This document shows, piece after piece, positions 8,876-17,499 of a stretch of DNA of 35,580 bases (the stretch's first letter is position 1; each line of letters opens with the position of its first letter). The stretch spans positions 1-35,580 of the forward strand of contig JAUZRS010000280.1 in assembly GCA_030950195.1 (NCBI GenBank). Direction: 5' to 3'. Made by a program: the position numbers and the translations under genes. The stretch is from Gammaproteobacteria bacterium. GTDB taxonomy: Bacteria; Pseudomonadota; Gammaproteobacteria; JAUZRS01. The notes under the pieces were generated by a model. The model made no database searches and was not told the DNA's origin. It worked only from the letters and a program-made list of their open reading frames with translations.

Positions 8876-9841
8876 TCAATGACGCTGAAAAAACCGCCAA
8901 GCTTCAGCGGCTCCTTCCATGTCCTTATTCTGTTTTCCCAACAGTGCTCTCTGTATCCATTTAGGGACTTCATGCTTTATAGAAGGGCTCACATGACCTG
9001 CCCCTTTCAGCGCATAAAACCAGACCTCCTCACCCGCTTTGCTCGCTGGATAAAGACGTTTAACCACTCGACTGTCATCGTTCTTATTGAGATCCGGCAG
9101 TGATACTCTCTCACCTAAATCACGCTTAACTTTGTTCACCTTTAACCAATACTCAAGCGTGGCCTCGGCAGAGAGCACACGTCCACCACCGCCTTTTACC
9201 TCACCCCCCGCCCAAGGCATCAAAGGGTCTTGAGTGGCGTTAACTATCATGATTGGCACCGCTTGCGTCGCCTGCAGGCACTCTCCTTTCGCTGCCCCGT
9301 TGGCAATAAACACCGCCACGGCGGCAAACGCATCAGGCAGCTCTGTGGCCAAACGATAACTCATCAAACCGCCATTGGAAGCACCGCTGAGGTAAATTCG
9401 CTGAACGTTGATGGACAGGTGATTTTGACTCCAAATCAACAATTTTTTGATAAAACCGACATCATCCGCATCTGAAGCCATGCCTTTTTTAAGCGCAATG
9501 CGACAATCATTCCAGTTGCGTGAACCTCCCCGTGCTTTTTGCGTACGCGCATTAACACCGTTGGGTACCATCAAGATGAATTTTTCATCTTCCGCCAACA
9601 GCGGCCACTCTTTGCTGCCACCAGAAAAACGCCGGAACAGCTTATCCATGTTTCTTTTGCCGCCGTGCAGCAAAATCACCAGAGGCGCAGAGTCAGGTAG
9701 GTCTTTAGGCAAATAGTATCGAAACTGGCGCTGCAAGCCGTCGTGTTGCACTACGCCGTTAAACCAGCCATGCGTTTCACTGGCAAAGGAAAAAGACACC
9801 AAAGAGAGGTATAAAAAAACCAATAAAAAAATGCGAAACAT
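8876..9841 (-). CDS. Secreted PHB-depolymerase/feruloyl-esterase family alpha/beta hydrolase
   Basis: Signal peptide MFRIFLLVFLYLSLVSFSFA; PLVILLHGGKRNMDKLF; nucleophile elbow LSGASNGGLMSYRLA; late His in GAGHVSPS. Confidence 0.8.
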   Translation of the reverse strand: MFRIFLLVFLYLSLVSFSFASETHGWFNGVVQHDGLQRQFRYYLPKDLPDSAPLVILLHGGKRNMDKLFRRFSGGSKEWPLLAEDEKFILMVPNGVNARTQKARGGSRNWNDCRIALKKGMASDADDVGFIKKLLIWSQNHLSINVQRIYLSGASNGGLMSYRLATELPDAFAAVAVFIANGAAKGECLQATQAVPIMIVNATQDPLMPWAGGEVKGGGGRVLSAEATLEYWLKVNKVKRDLGERVSLPDLNKNDDSRVVKRLYPASKAGEEVWFYALKGAGHVSPSIKHEVPKWIQRALLGKQNKDMEGAAEAWRFFQRH

Positions 9842-9843
9842 AC

Positions 9844-11106
9844 CTAAAAAAGCGCCATCTGGGCATTCAAATTAGCCATCCGCTTTGTTGCAGAAAGCGC
9901 CCTGTTATCTTCAATGCTGTTCAACAGAGCAATCATGCGTCTGCCCATCGCATGAGCTAAATTAACCGGCACCGCATTGCCAATCTGTTTGTATTGGCTG
10001 CTCACCGACCCCACAAATTGCCAATCATCTGAAAAGGTTTGAATCCGCGCATACTCTCTCACAGTCAAGGGTCGGGTCTCTTCGGGGTGACAACGCTCGG
10101 TCTGTTTTTGCGCGGGTGCGCAGGTCAGGGTCAAACTGGGGCTGTCATAGGAGAGTCGTCGAGCCATGCCTGTTTTGCCGCCACCTAAAAAATAGCTCTT
10201 TTGCATGTACTCTCTCTGCACCTCATCAGGAAGATCAACCCAGCAGCCTCCTGGCGGAACCATATCCAATATCTCTTTTTTTCTTTTAGGGTAAACCTGC
10301 CCCTGAGAATCGGGACAATCGGAATCGTACAGAGCGCCTTTTTTCAACGCATCTCTGAGCGTTAACACCTTAGAATAAGGCTCAGGCCAACTGAATTCAG
10401 CGTGTTCAAACAGATCATTGCGAATACAGACTAAAAACAACCGCTCTCTTTTTTGCGGCACTTGATAAAAAATAGCCTTCAAGACCTTTGGCTCAATCAA
10501 GGTGTAACCAATATCTTCAATCACCGCTTTAATCGCTGCCAGAGTTTTACCGCCATCATGGTTTAATAAACCACGAACATTTTCACCCAGAAAAACCTTC
10601 GGCCTGACCTCTTTGATTGCTCTGGCAAACTCAAAAAACAGCGTCCCCCGCGCATCTTCAAACCCCATCTTATTGCCTGCGTAAGAAAAAGCTTGGCAAG
10701 GAAAACCACCGGATAAAAAATCCACATCTTTGTAGGTGCTAAAATCAATACGGCTAATATCAGCCTCAATTACGTTCCAATCAGGACGATTTTCTCGCAA
10801 TGTTTTACACGCATCCTTATCAATCTCATTCAGCGCCACTGCATCAAATCCCGCACGCTCTAAACCGATGGCCAAGCCACCCGCTCCGGCAAACAACTCA
10901 ATCGAACGATACGCTCTGATCGGCTTAACCTTTATTTCTTCACTCCATTTTGATTGAAGAAGAGCTTGAATTTGCGGAAACTCGGACAAACTTTTTAAAG
11001 CGTACTTGCCATTTTTTAGCGGCTTAATCTTGCCCTTTTTTTTCCAGCTCTCGACGGTACGCTTAGAGACAGACATGATATCTGCCAATACTTCTTCTGA
11101 AATCAT
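9844..11106 (-). CDS. C5-cytosine DNA methyltransferase with N-terminal HTH-like segment (solitary)
   Basis: Motif I SIELFAGAGGLAIGLERAGFDAVALNEID, motif IV GGFPCQAFSYAGNKMGFEDARGTLFFEF, motif VI ENVRGL, motif VIII QKRERLF, motif X QIGNAVPVNLA. N-terminus SEEVLADIMSVSKRTVESWKKKGKIKPLKNGKYAL looks HTH-like. Start at 11106 (MISEE) or 11130 (overlapping the polA end). Confidence 0.93.
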   Translation of the reverse strand: MISEEVLADIMSVSKRTVESWKKKGKIKPLKNGKYALKSLSEFPQIQALLQSKWSEEIKVKPIRAYRSIELFAGAGGLAIGLERAGFDAVALNEIDKDACKTLRENRPDWNVIEADISRIDFSTYKDVDFLSGGFPCQAFSYAGNKMGFEDARGTLFFEFARAIKEVRPKVFLGENVRGLLNHDGGKTLAAIKAVIEDIGYTLIEPKVLKAIFYQVPQKRERLFLVCIRNDLFEHAEFSWPEPYSKVLTLRDALKKGALYDSDCPDSQGQVYPKRKKEILDMVPPGGCWVDLPDEVQREYMQKSYFLGGGKTGMARRLSYDSPSLTLTCAPAQKQTERCHPEETRPLTVREYARIQTFSDDWQFVGSVSSQYKQIGNAVPVNLAHAMGRRMIALLNSIEDNRALSATKRMANLNAQMALF

Positions 11107-11111
11107 CGCCA

Positions 11112-13811
11112 CTAATGCGCCTCTTCCCAATTCGCCCCCACACCCAGATCCACCACCAACGGCACCGCCAGTTGCGCTGCTGATTCCATCAGCTTCGTGA
11201 CCTTCTTCTGCACCGTGATCAGCTCCTCCTGAGGCACTTCAAACACCAGTTCATCGTGTACCTGCATGATGATCCGGCTCTGTAGATCAGAGCCTTGCAA
11301 CCACGAATCCACCGCAATCATGGCCCGCTTGATGATGTCCGCTGCCGTGCCTTGCATCGGCGCGTTGATCGCCGTGCGTTCGGCGTATTGGCGACGCTGA
11401 GCGTTGCGGGCGTTGATCTCCGGCAGATAGAGACGACGACCAAAGACCGTCTCCACATAACCGTTCGCGCGCGCAAATTCGCGGGTCTGCTCCATATACG
11501 CTTTCACTCCAGGATAACGTTCAAAATAGAGATCCACATACTCCTGCGCCTGCCTGCGAGGAACACTCAACTGCTTGGCCAAACCAAAAGCCGACATGCC
11601 GTAAATCAGACCAAAATTGATCGCCTTGGCAGCACGGCGCTGATCGTTGCTAACAGACTCCCGCGCCACAGCAAACACCTCGGCAGCAGTGGCTTTATGC
11701 ACATCTTCACCGTTAGCAAAGGCGCTCAGCAGCCCTTCATCAGCGGAGAGGTGCGCCATAATCCGCAGTTCTACCTGCGAATAATCGGCAGCTAAAATCA
11801 CCCCACCCTCCGCAGCCACAAAAGCCTGCCGAATGCGCCGCCCTTCCTGCGTCCGCACAGGAATGTTCTGTAAATTTGGATCAGAGGAAGAGAGCCTGCC
11901 GGTGGCAGTAACCGCTTGATGATAAGAGGTGTGGATGCGCCCATCCACATCGCTCACCTGCTCAGGCAGCCGATCCAAATAGGTGTTTTTTAATTTACTC
12001 AGCGAACGATGTTCTAAAATCAATTTGGGCAGCGGGTAGTCCAGCGCCAACTGCTCCAATACATCCTCAGCAGTGGAGGGCTGACCTTTAGGAGTTTTGC
12101 GAATCACCGGCAGTTTTAACTGCTCAAAAAAAATCGCTTGAATCTGCTTCGGTGAGTTGAGATTAAATTCCTGATCCGCCTCTTGATAAGCCGCCTCTTG
12201 CAAACTCTGTAAGCGCGCCTCCAACTCGCGGCTCTGTTCGTGAAGCAGTTCACAATCCACCTTTACCCCTGTGCGTTCGATGCGCGACAGCACCGTTAAT
12301 AAGGGCAATTCCGTCTGTTGGTAGAGTCTTTTTTGCGCGGGCAACTCGTCCAGTTGTGGCCAAAAAATCTGATGCAGAGCCAGCGTGACATCTGCATCTT
12401 CAGCGGCATAAGGAGCGGCCACCTCTATCTCAATCTGATCAAAGGTGAGCTGCTTTTTGCCTTTGCCTGCGACATCCTCAAAAGAGGTGGTGCTGACCTT
12501 GAGGTATTTTTTCGCCAAGCTGTCCATATCGTGCCGCCCAACGGAATCGAGCAGATAGGATTGCAACATGGTGTCGTGTTCGATGCCCCGCAATTCGATG
12601 CCGTGATTTAACAGCACACTGCGGTCGTATTTGAGGTTCTGACCGACCTTTTTCAGCTCTGGATTCTCCAGCAGTGGCTTGAGCTGCGCCAACACCGCCT
12701 CTCGATCCAACTGCTCTGGCGCACCCAGATAACGATGTGCCAAAGGCAGATAGGCCGCTTCGTCCCTTTTCAGCGCAAAGGAGACCCCCACCACCTCGGC
12801 CTGCATAATATCGAGACTGGTGGTTTCGCTGTCAAAGGCAAACAGTTCGGCGTGTTGAAGACGGTGCAGCCACTGATCCAACTCAGCTTGGGTCAAAATA
12901 AGCTGATAATTTTTTTCCACCACAGGCTCAGAAACACTCTCCTCTGCCCCTCCTTCTTGCAACTGTGCCAACCAGGTTTTGAATTGCAAACGCTCATAGA
13001 GCGCCATCAAAGCCTCATGATCCGGCTCACGCACCTGTAGATCTTGCGGTCCTTCGGGCAGCTGCAGATCCAATTTAATCGTCGTCAGGGTGTGAGAGAG
13101 TTGCAACTGTTCGAGGTTGTCACGCAGCCGTTCGCCGATTTTGCCCTTAATTTTATCGGCGTTGGCAATGAGGTTGGTCACGCTGTCGTAGGCAGCCAAC
13201 CATTTTTGCGCGGTCTTTGCTCCACAACCCGGCACTCCGGGAATGTTGTCGGCGCTGTCGCCCATCAGTGCCAAGTAGTCAATGATCTGATCGGGACGCA
13301 CGCCGAACTTTTCCACCACCCCCGCCGGATCTAAAACCGTATCGGTCATGGTGTTGATCAAGGTGATGTTGTCGTCCACCAACTGCGCCATGTCTTTGTC
13401 GCCAGTGGAGATCAAGACCGCCATCCCCTCTTTGGCGGCCTGTTTGGCCAACGTGCCGATCACATCGTCTGCTTCCACGCCTGACTCCATCAGCAGTGGC
13501 AGCCCCAGCGCCCGCACCGCTTGGTGCAGCGGTTCGATCTGCATCTGCAATTCGTCGGGCATCGGGGGGCGATGGGATTTGTACTCGGCATAAAGATCAT
13601 CGCGAAAAGTTTTGCCTTTGGCATCAAACACCACCGCCAAATGCGTCGGTTGGTGTTCTTCCAGCAGTTTTTTCAGCATGTTTAGCACACCGTAAACCGC
13701 GCCGGTGGGTTCGCCCAGTTCGTTACGCAAGTCAGCACGCGACATGGCAAAAAAAGCACGGTAAAGATAGGACGAACCGTCCACCAAAATGAGGGGGCTG
13801 TTTTGCGCCAT
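11112..13811 (-). CDS. polA: DNA polymerase I
   Basis: [23 protein letters not shown]...; 5'-3' exonuclease, 3'-5' exonuclease ([24 protein letters not shown]) and polymerase motifs ([41 protein letters not shown]). Start chosen at 13811. Confidence 0.97.
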   Translation of the reverse strand: MAQNSPLILVDGSSYLYRAFFAMSRADLRNELGEPTGAVYGVLNMLKKLLEEHQPTHLAVVFDAKGKTFRDDLYAEYKSHRPPMPDELQMQIEPLHQAVRALGLPLLMESGVEADDVIGTLAKQAAKEGMAVLISTGDKDMAQLVDDNITLINTMTDTVLDPAGVVEKFGVRPDQIIDYLALMGDSADNIPGVPGCGAKTAQKWLAAYDSVTNLIANADKIKGKIGERLRDNLEQLQLSHTLTTIKLDLQLPEGPQDLQVREPDHEALMALYERLQFKTWLAQLQEGGAEESVSEPVVEKNYQLILTQAELDQWLHRLQHAELFAFDSETTSLDIMQAEVVGVSFALKRDEAAYLPLAHRYLGAPEQLDREAVLAQLKPLLENPELKKVGQNLKYDRSVLLNHGIELRGIEHDTMLQSYLLDSVGRHDMDSLAKKYLKVSTTSFEDVAGKGKKQLTFDQIEIEVAAPYAAEDADVTLALHQIFWPQLDELPAQKRLYQQTELPLLTVLSRIERTGVKVDCELLHEQSRELEARLQSLQEAAYQEADQEFNLNSPKQIQAIFFEQLKLPVIRKTPKGQPSTAEDVLEQLALDYPLPKLILEHRSLSKLKNTYLDRLPEQVSDVDGRIHTSYHQAVTATGRLSSSDPNLQNIPVRTQEGRRIRQAFVAAEGGVILAADYSQVELRIMAHLSADEGLLSAFANGEDVHKATAAEVFAVARESVSNDQRRAAKAINFGLIYGMSAFGLAKQLSVPRRQAQEYVDLYFERYPGVKAYMEQTREFARANGYVETVFGRRLYLPEINARNAQRRQYAERTAINAPMQGTAADIIKRAMIAVDSWLQGSDLQSRIIMQVHDELVFEVPQEELITVQKKVTKLMESAAQLAVPLVVDLGVGANWEEAH

Positions 13812-13876
13812 GATCTGGCTCCAAGGGTCAAGAAAGAGGGGCGGAGAGTGTAACAAAAACGTCCTGTGTTAGAGGA

Positions 13877-14263
13877 TCATTCACTGGCCACGTTTGCCAA
13901 ATCGTAGACCACAATTTTGCGAATCAAGGGCCGAATCACATCGTGTACCGTCGAGGTATGCAGAGGGTGTTTTAAATAGCCATCCAGCGCCGCCCGATGT
14001 TGAAACGTCAAAGAGATGGCCAGATCAAAAGAGTCATCCACAATGGCGCGTTCACTCGGCTCAGCACGGCTGATGCTCACTTTCTGCACACTGGGAATAC
14101 GAGCAAAGGAGCGCGATGCGGTACTGATCGCCGTGATCGCTTCGGCATCATTCGGTTTTTTTAACCAGAGAAAGACCAGATGGGTCAGCTCTGAGGCCAT
14201 GCTATTAAACGGTAAGATGAGAAGAGAGCACAACAGAACTCTGATTATTTGCTTCATATTCAA
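13877..14263 (-). CDS. Secreted Dabb-family (stress-responsive alpha/beta barrel) protein
   Basis: Signal peptide then ELTHLVFLWLKKPNDAEAITAISTASRSFARIPSVQKVSISRAEPSERAIVDDSFDLAISLTFQHRAALDGYLKHPLHTSTVHDVIRPLI, the Dabb pattern. Confidence 0.8.
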   Translation of the reverse strand: MNMKQIIRVLLCSLLILPFNSMASELTHLVFLWLKKPNDAEAITAISTASRSFARIPSVQKVSISRAEPSERAIVDDSFDLAISLTFQHRAALDGYLKHPLHTSTVHDVIRPLIRKIVVYDLANVASE

Positions 14264-14348
14264 TCGGCCTCATAAACATTGACTTGATAACGGGACAATT
14301 AGACCATAAAACAGAGAGTAGATCTTTTATTAAAAAGGAATTAAAACC

Positions 14349-14840
14349 ATGTCAAAACTGACTCATTTTAACAACGACGGCCAAGCTCACATGGTCAATG
14401 TCGGTGAAAAAAGCATCACCCATCGCATCGCCGTTGCCGGTGGCGAGATTCAGATGCAAGCAGAAACCCTAAATCTGATCCTTTCCGGCAGCCATAAAAA
14501 AGGCGACGTACTGGGCATCGCGCGCATCGCAGGCATTATGGCCTCGAAAAAAACCTCCGAGCTGATCCCCCTCTGCCATCCCATCAGCCTGACCCGCGTT
14601 GAGGTGGATTTTCTGCCCGACACCGAACGCAACACCATATCCTGTGCGGCACGCACTGAGGTTTTAGAGCGCACTGGGGTGGAGATGGAGGCCTTGATCG
14701 CAGTGCAGGTCGCCTTGGCCACCATCTACGATATGTGCAAAGCGGTGGATCGTGGCATGGTGATCGGTCAAGTGCGTCTGTTGGAGAAACGCGGCGGGAA
14801 GTCGGGGGATTATTTGGCCGATCAGAGTGACAAAAACTAA
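14349..14840 (+). CDS. moaC: Cyclic pyranopterin monophosphate synthase
   Basis: [27 protein letters not shown]...[32 protein letters not shown]...[28 protein letters not shown]. Confidence 0.96.
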   Translation: MSKLTHFNNDGQAHMVNVGEKSITHRIAVAGGEIQMQAETLNLILSGSHKKGDVLGIARIAGIMASKKTSELIPLCHPISLTRVEVDFLPDTERNTISCAARTEVLERTGVEMEALIAVQVALATIYDMCKAVDRGMVIGQVRLLEKRGGKSGDYLADQSDKN

Positions 14841-14866
14841 ACCACAACATACCGACCATCAAATGA

Positions 14867-14881
14867 GGTTATGCTATAACC
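14867..14881. promoter_or_regulatory. Inverted repeat GGTTATgctATAACC upstream of the RHH antitoxin (possible autoregulatory operator)
   Basis: 6-bp perfect arms around a 3-bp spacer, 26 bp upstream of the antitoxin ATG (14908). Function inferred only. Confidence 0.35.
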
Positions 14882-14907
14882 CTATAAACAGCCTCTGGAG
14901 CGACATT

Positions 14908-15120
14908 ATGTTAGCCCTTCATCTACCTGCTGACATTGAACAACGGTTAAACACGCTGGCAGAAAAAACCGGACGCAGCACAACATCATATGCCCAAGAA
15001 GCCATTGAACTGCATCTCACCGATTTAGAAGATGCTTCTATGGCAACGGATCGCCTCGCTACAACAAGCAAACGCTGGACTCAAGCAGAACTGGAAGCCG
15101 GTGTTGATCTGGAAAGTTGA
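14908..15120 (+). CDS. Ribbon-helix-helix (RelB/CopG-type) antitoxin
   Basis: MLALHLPADIEQRLNTLAEKTGRSTTSYAQEAIELHLTDLEDASMATDRLATTSKRWTQAELEAGVDLES; internal ATG preferred over the upstream in-frame start at 14827, which overlaps moaC. Confidence 0.8.
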   Translation: MLALHLPADIEQRLNTLAEKTGRSTTSYAQEAIELHLTDLEDASMATDRLATTSKRWTQAELEAGVDLES

Positions 15121-15373
15121 ATGAGATGAACGTGCTCGACGTGAACTGCGTCGTCTGGACAAATCAACCCAACGCCATATTCTGAATTATTTTTCTAAGC
15201 GTATCTGCACAGCCGAAGACCCCAAACGTTTTGGCCGTGCGCTGCGTTATGAACGACAAGGTTTATGGCGTTATCGCATTGGTGATTATCGCGCCATTTG
15301 CCATATTGAAAACAACCGCCTTGTCGTACTTGTTTTGGGTGTCGGGCATCGACGCCAAGTTTATCAAAATATA
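15101..15373 (+). pseudogene. RelE/ParE-superfamily toxin, disrupted by an in-frame TGA
   Basis: Frame from GTG 15101: VLIWKVE-*-DERARRELRRLDKSTQRHILNYFSKRICTAEDPKRFGRALRYERQGLWRYRIGDYRAICHIENNRLVVLVLGVGHRRQV, with TGA at 15122-15124 where KVEFDERA is expected. No ATG/GTG/TTG in that frame soon after the stop. The C-terminus runs on without the usual short end, suggesting a second lesion in the T run near 15360. Confidence 0.8.
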
Positions 15374-15384
15374 GGCTGGTTGCC

Positions 15385-16224
15385 TCACCGTACAATCTCT
15401 TCAACTGCATAATAACAGTAAATATCCTCAACACTGTTGCCCAATAAATCCAACACCTCCGATCTATTTGAAATTAAGCGACCGATGATTTTCTTTACCT
15501 TCGGTTTTTCTGCATGATGAATCGCACGATGACAGTGAGGACATAAACAATAAATATTGCTCAAGGTATCCAAAGAAGTACTCACCTTTTTTTGCATCGA
15601 CATCGGTATCAAGTGATGCGCTTCCAAATATGGCTTTTTAGTAGAGTGTGAAACAAATAGCCTGTGGCTGGTATCGTACTCACATTGATAATTTGACTGT
15701 TCCATTCGTCTTAATGCCTTGCGACGATCTCTAGTAAACTGGTCACGTGCTTTTAATTTGGTAATCTTAACCTCATCCAAGGCTTGCAATCCATCCTGAT
15801 ACTCAGCTTCACTCTGATCGTAAATCAAGATTTGGTTTTCACTACGCCAAATCGCTTCACTCATTGAGCCTATCCACATCACACCCTGTTTTTCAAACAG
15901 AAACCAAACATCTCCCGCTTCAGGTTTAAACCCTGCGCGTGCTGAAATATACAATCTTAACTCCGCTTTTTCTGGTTTAGGGTAAACCAAATTAAGGTCT
16001 ATATTTTTTCCATCAGGATAGTGTTTAAAGCGCTTTTTTGCCTTAGCTGGATTTGATTTAACATTCCCTATCTGAATATTTGTTTGGCCAAAAAACACAA
16101 GCAAAAGATCTGATTCCGCATCTGTAATGGTGATTTGTGAATCATAATTTTCTCTCTGCGTAACAATAGAGTACGCTCCACTTTCAGAATCAAATTTTAC
16201 CTTCTGACTCTCACCAAACTTCAT
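15385..16224 (-). CDS. HNH endonuclease (candidate type II restriction endonuclease)
   Basis: C-terminal HNH: CEYDTSHRLFVSHSTKKPYLEAHHLIPMSMQ...LDTLSNIYCLCPHCHRAIHHAEKPKVKKII; starts 3 bp after the adjacent C5 methyltransferase stop. Confidence 0.82.
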   Translation of the reverse strand: MKFGESQKVKFDSESGAYSIVTQRENYDSQITITDAESDLLLVFFGQTNIQIGNVKSNPAKAKKRFKHYPDGKNIDLNLVYPKPEKAELRLYISARAGFKPEAGDVWFLFEKQGVMWIGSMSEAIWRSENQILIYDQSEAEYQDGLQALDEVKITKLKARDQFTRDRRKALRRMEQSNYQCEYDTSHRLFVSHSTKKPYLEAHHLIPMSMQKKVSTSLDTLSNIYCLCPHCHRAIHHAEKPKVKKIIGRLISNRSEVLDLLGNSVEDIYCYYAVEEIVR

Positions 16225-16227
16225 CAG

Positions 16228-17241
16228 CTATTCTCGATCCAAATAGTGCTTAATGCTTTTTGTAATATCAACAATCACGGGCAAAGCAACAGAATTACCA
16301 AACTGTCGATAAGCCGCTGTTTTTGAAACAACAATTTTGTATTCTTCTGGAAAACCCTGAAGCCGAGCGCACTCCCTCGGAGTCAACATGCGCGGGTTTT
16401 TACCTGCTTGTGGAATCAGGCACTCTTTGCCGTCTTTGCCATAACGAGCCACAATCGTATTTGCGGGTTTATTCACATCCGCACAAAAGGCCGTAAATCC
16501 TGTACCTCTGGCTAAATTATTCGCTGTACGCCTTTGATGCCCCGCCCATAACTTATCTGAAATGGTAAATTTCTCATCTACGTGTGAGTCAAGAATGGAT
16601 TTCAGTGGCAATGGCTCAGCCTCATTCTCTGAGAAAACAAAAGCCTCGCTACTGTCACGCAAACAGACCATATAACACCGCACCCTTTTTTGCGGTACAT
16701 ACGACGCTGCATTGATAATTTTATATGAAAATGAATACCCCAACGCCTCAATATTTTTTTTAATCACCTTAAAAGTATTACCCTTATCGTGATTAATAAT
16801 ATTTTTCACATTCTCTAAAAATACTACTTTGGGACGTTTTTCTGCAATAATTCGAGCAACATCAAAAAACAGTGTCCCCTGAGTTTCACAGGCAAAACCA
16901 TGAGCCGTATTCCGTGAATTTCTCGCTGACACCCCCGCCAGACTGAAGGGCTGACAAGGAAAACCCGCACACAAAACATCATGATCAGGAATGTCCTCAG
17001 CGGCTATGTTGGTAATATCACCCTCCGGCAGATCCCCAAAATTAGCCAAATAGGTCTTCCGAGCGTCTTTGTCCCACTCACTAGAAAAAACACAGCGCCC
17101 ACCGGCTTTTTGCATCGCCAAACGAAAACCGCCGATACCGGCAAACAGATCAATGAAATCAAAAGAAGTCTCTTTCTGTTTGATAAAAGGCGGCTCTGAC
17201 CACAAATCAGAAAAATTCAACTGCTCAGCAACGGAACTCAT
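16228..17241 (-). CDS. C5-cytosine DNA methyltransferase (candidate R-M modification subunit)
   Basis: FDFIDLFAGIGGFRLAMQKAGGRCVFSSEWD (I), CAGFPCQPFSLAG (IV), FLENVKNI (VI), QKRVRCYMV (VIII), RQFGNSVALPVI (X). Confidence 0.94.
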   Translation of the reverse strand: MSSVAEQLNFSDLWSEPPFIKQKETSFDFIDLFAGIGGFRLAMQKAGGRCVFSSEWDKDARKTYLANFGDLPEGDITNIAAEDIPDHDVLCAGFPCQPFSLAGVSARNSRNTAHGFACETQGTLFFDVARIIAEKRPKVVFLENVKNIINHDKGNTFKVIKKNIEALGYSFSYKIINAASYVPQKRVRCYMVCLRDSSEAFVFSENEAEPLPLKSILDSHVDEKFTISDKLWAGHQRRTANNLARGTGFTAFCADVNKPANTIVARYGKDGKECLIPQAGKNPRMLTPRECARLQGFPEEYKIVVSKTAAYRQFGNSVALPVIVDITKSIKHYLDRE

Positions 17242-17253
17242 CACAGAAAAACC

Positions 17254-17460
17254 TTATCGCTCATAAAGATCATCTCTGCTAATAAGCTCAAAATGTTCTA
17301 CTTTTAACGATTCTAATCGTTTTGTATGCCGTACTTCTTCAGTTACAAGTGAAGATGAGTGACCATAACGCTGTTTTAAAAACAGATAAAAATCATGCAA
17401 CTCAGTACGCGCCTCTTCAGGCAACATCGACAGATCAAACTGCTGAATCAATTGAGCCAT
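17254..17460 (-). CDS. Small acidic protein, DUF2281/VapB-like in appearance, first gene of the R-M operon
   Basis: MAQLIQQFDLSMLPEEARTELHDFYLFLKQRYGHSSSLVTEEVRHTKRLESLKVEHFELISRDDLYER; ATG at 17460 preceded by AATGAGGAGAAAAAT (strong SD). Ends about 12 bp before the methyltransferase start. Confidence 0.65.
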   Translation of the reverse strand: MAQLIQQFDLSMLPEEARTELHDFYLFLKQRYGHSSSLVTEEVRHTKRLESLKVEHFELISRDDLYER

Positions 17461-17499
17461 ATTTTTCTCCTCATTAAACCACTCATCATACACCTCGCT

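Noticed and set aside
8871-8887. CAGCGTCaatGACGCTG hairpin followed by AAAAAA between tauC and the esterase gene
   Set aside because: Considered as a terminator, but it overlaps the esterase stop codon and the T-run lies on the wrong side for either strand; likely incidental.
11295-11795. 166-aa ORF antisense to polA
   Set aside because: Within conserved polymerase domain of polA; spurious.
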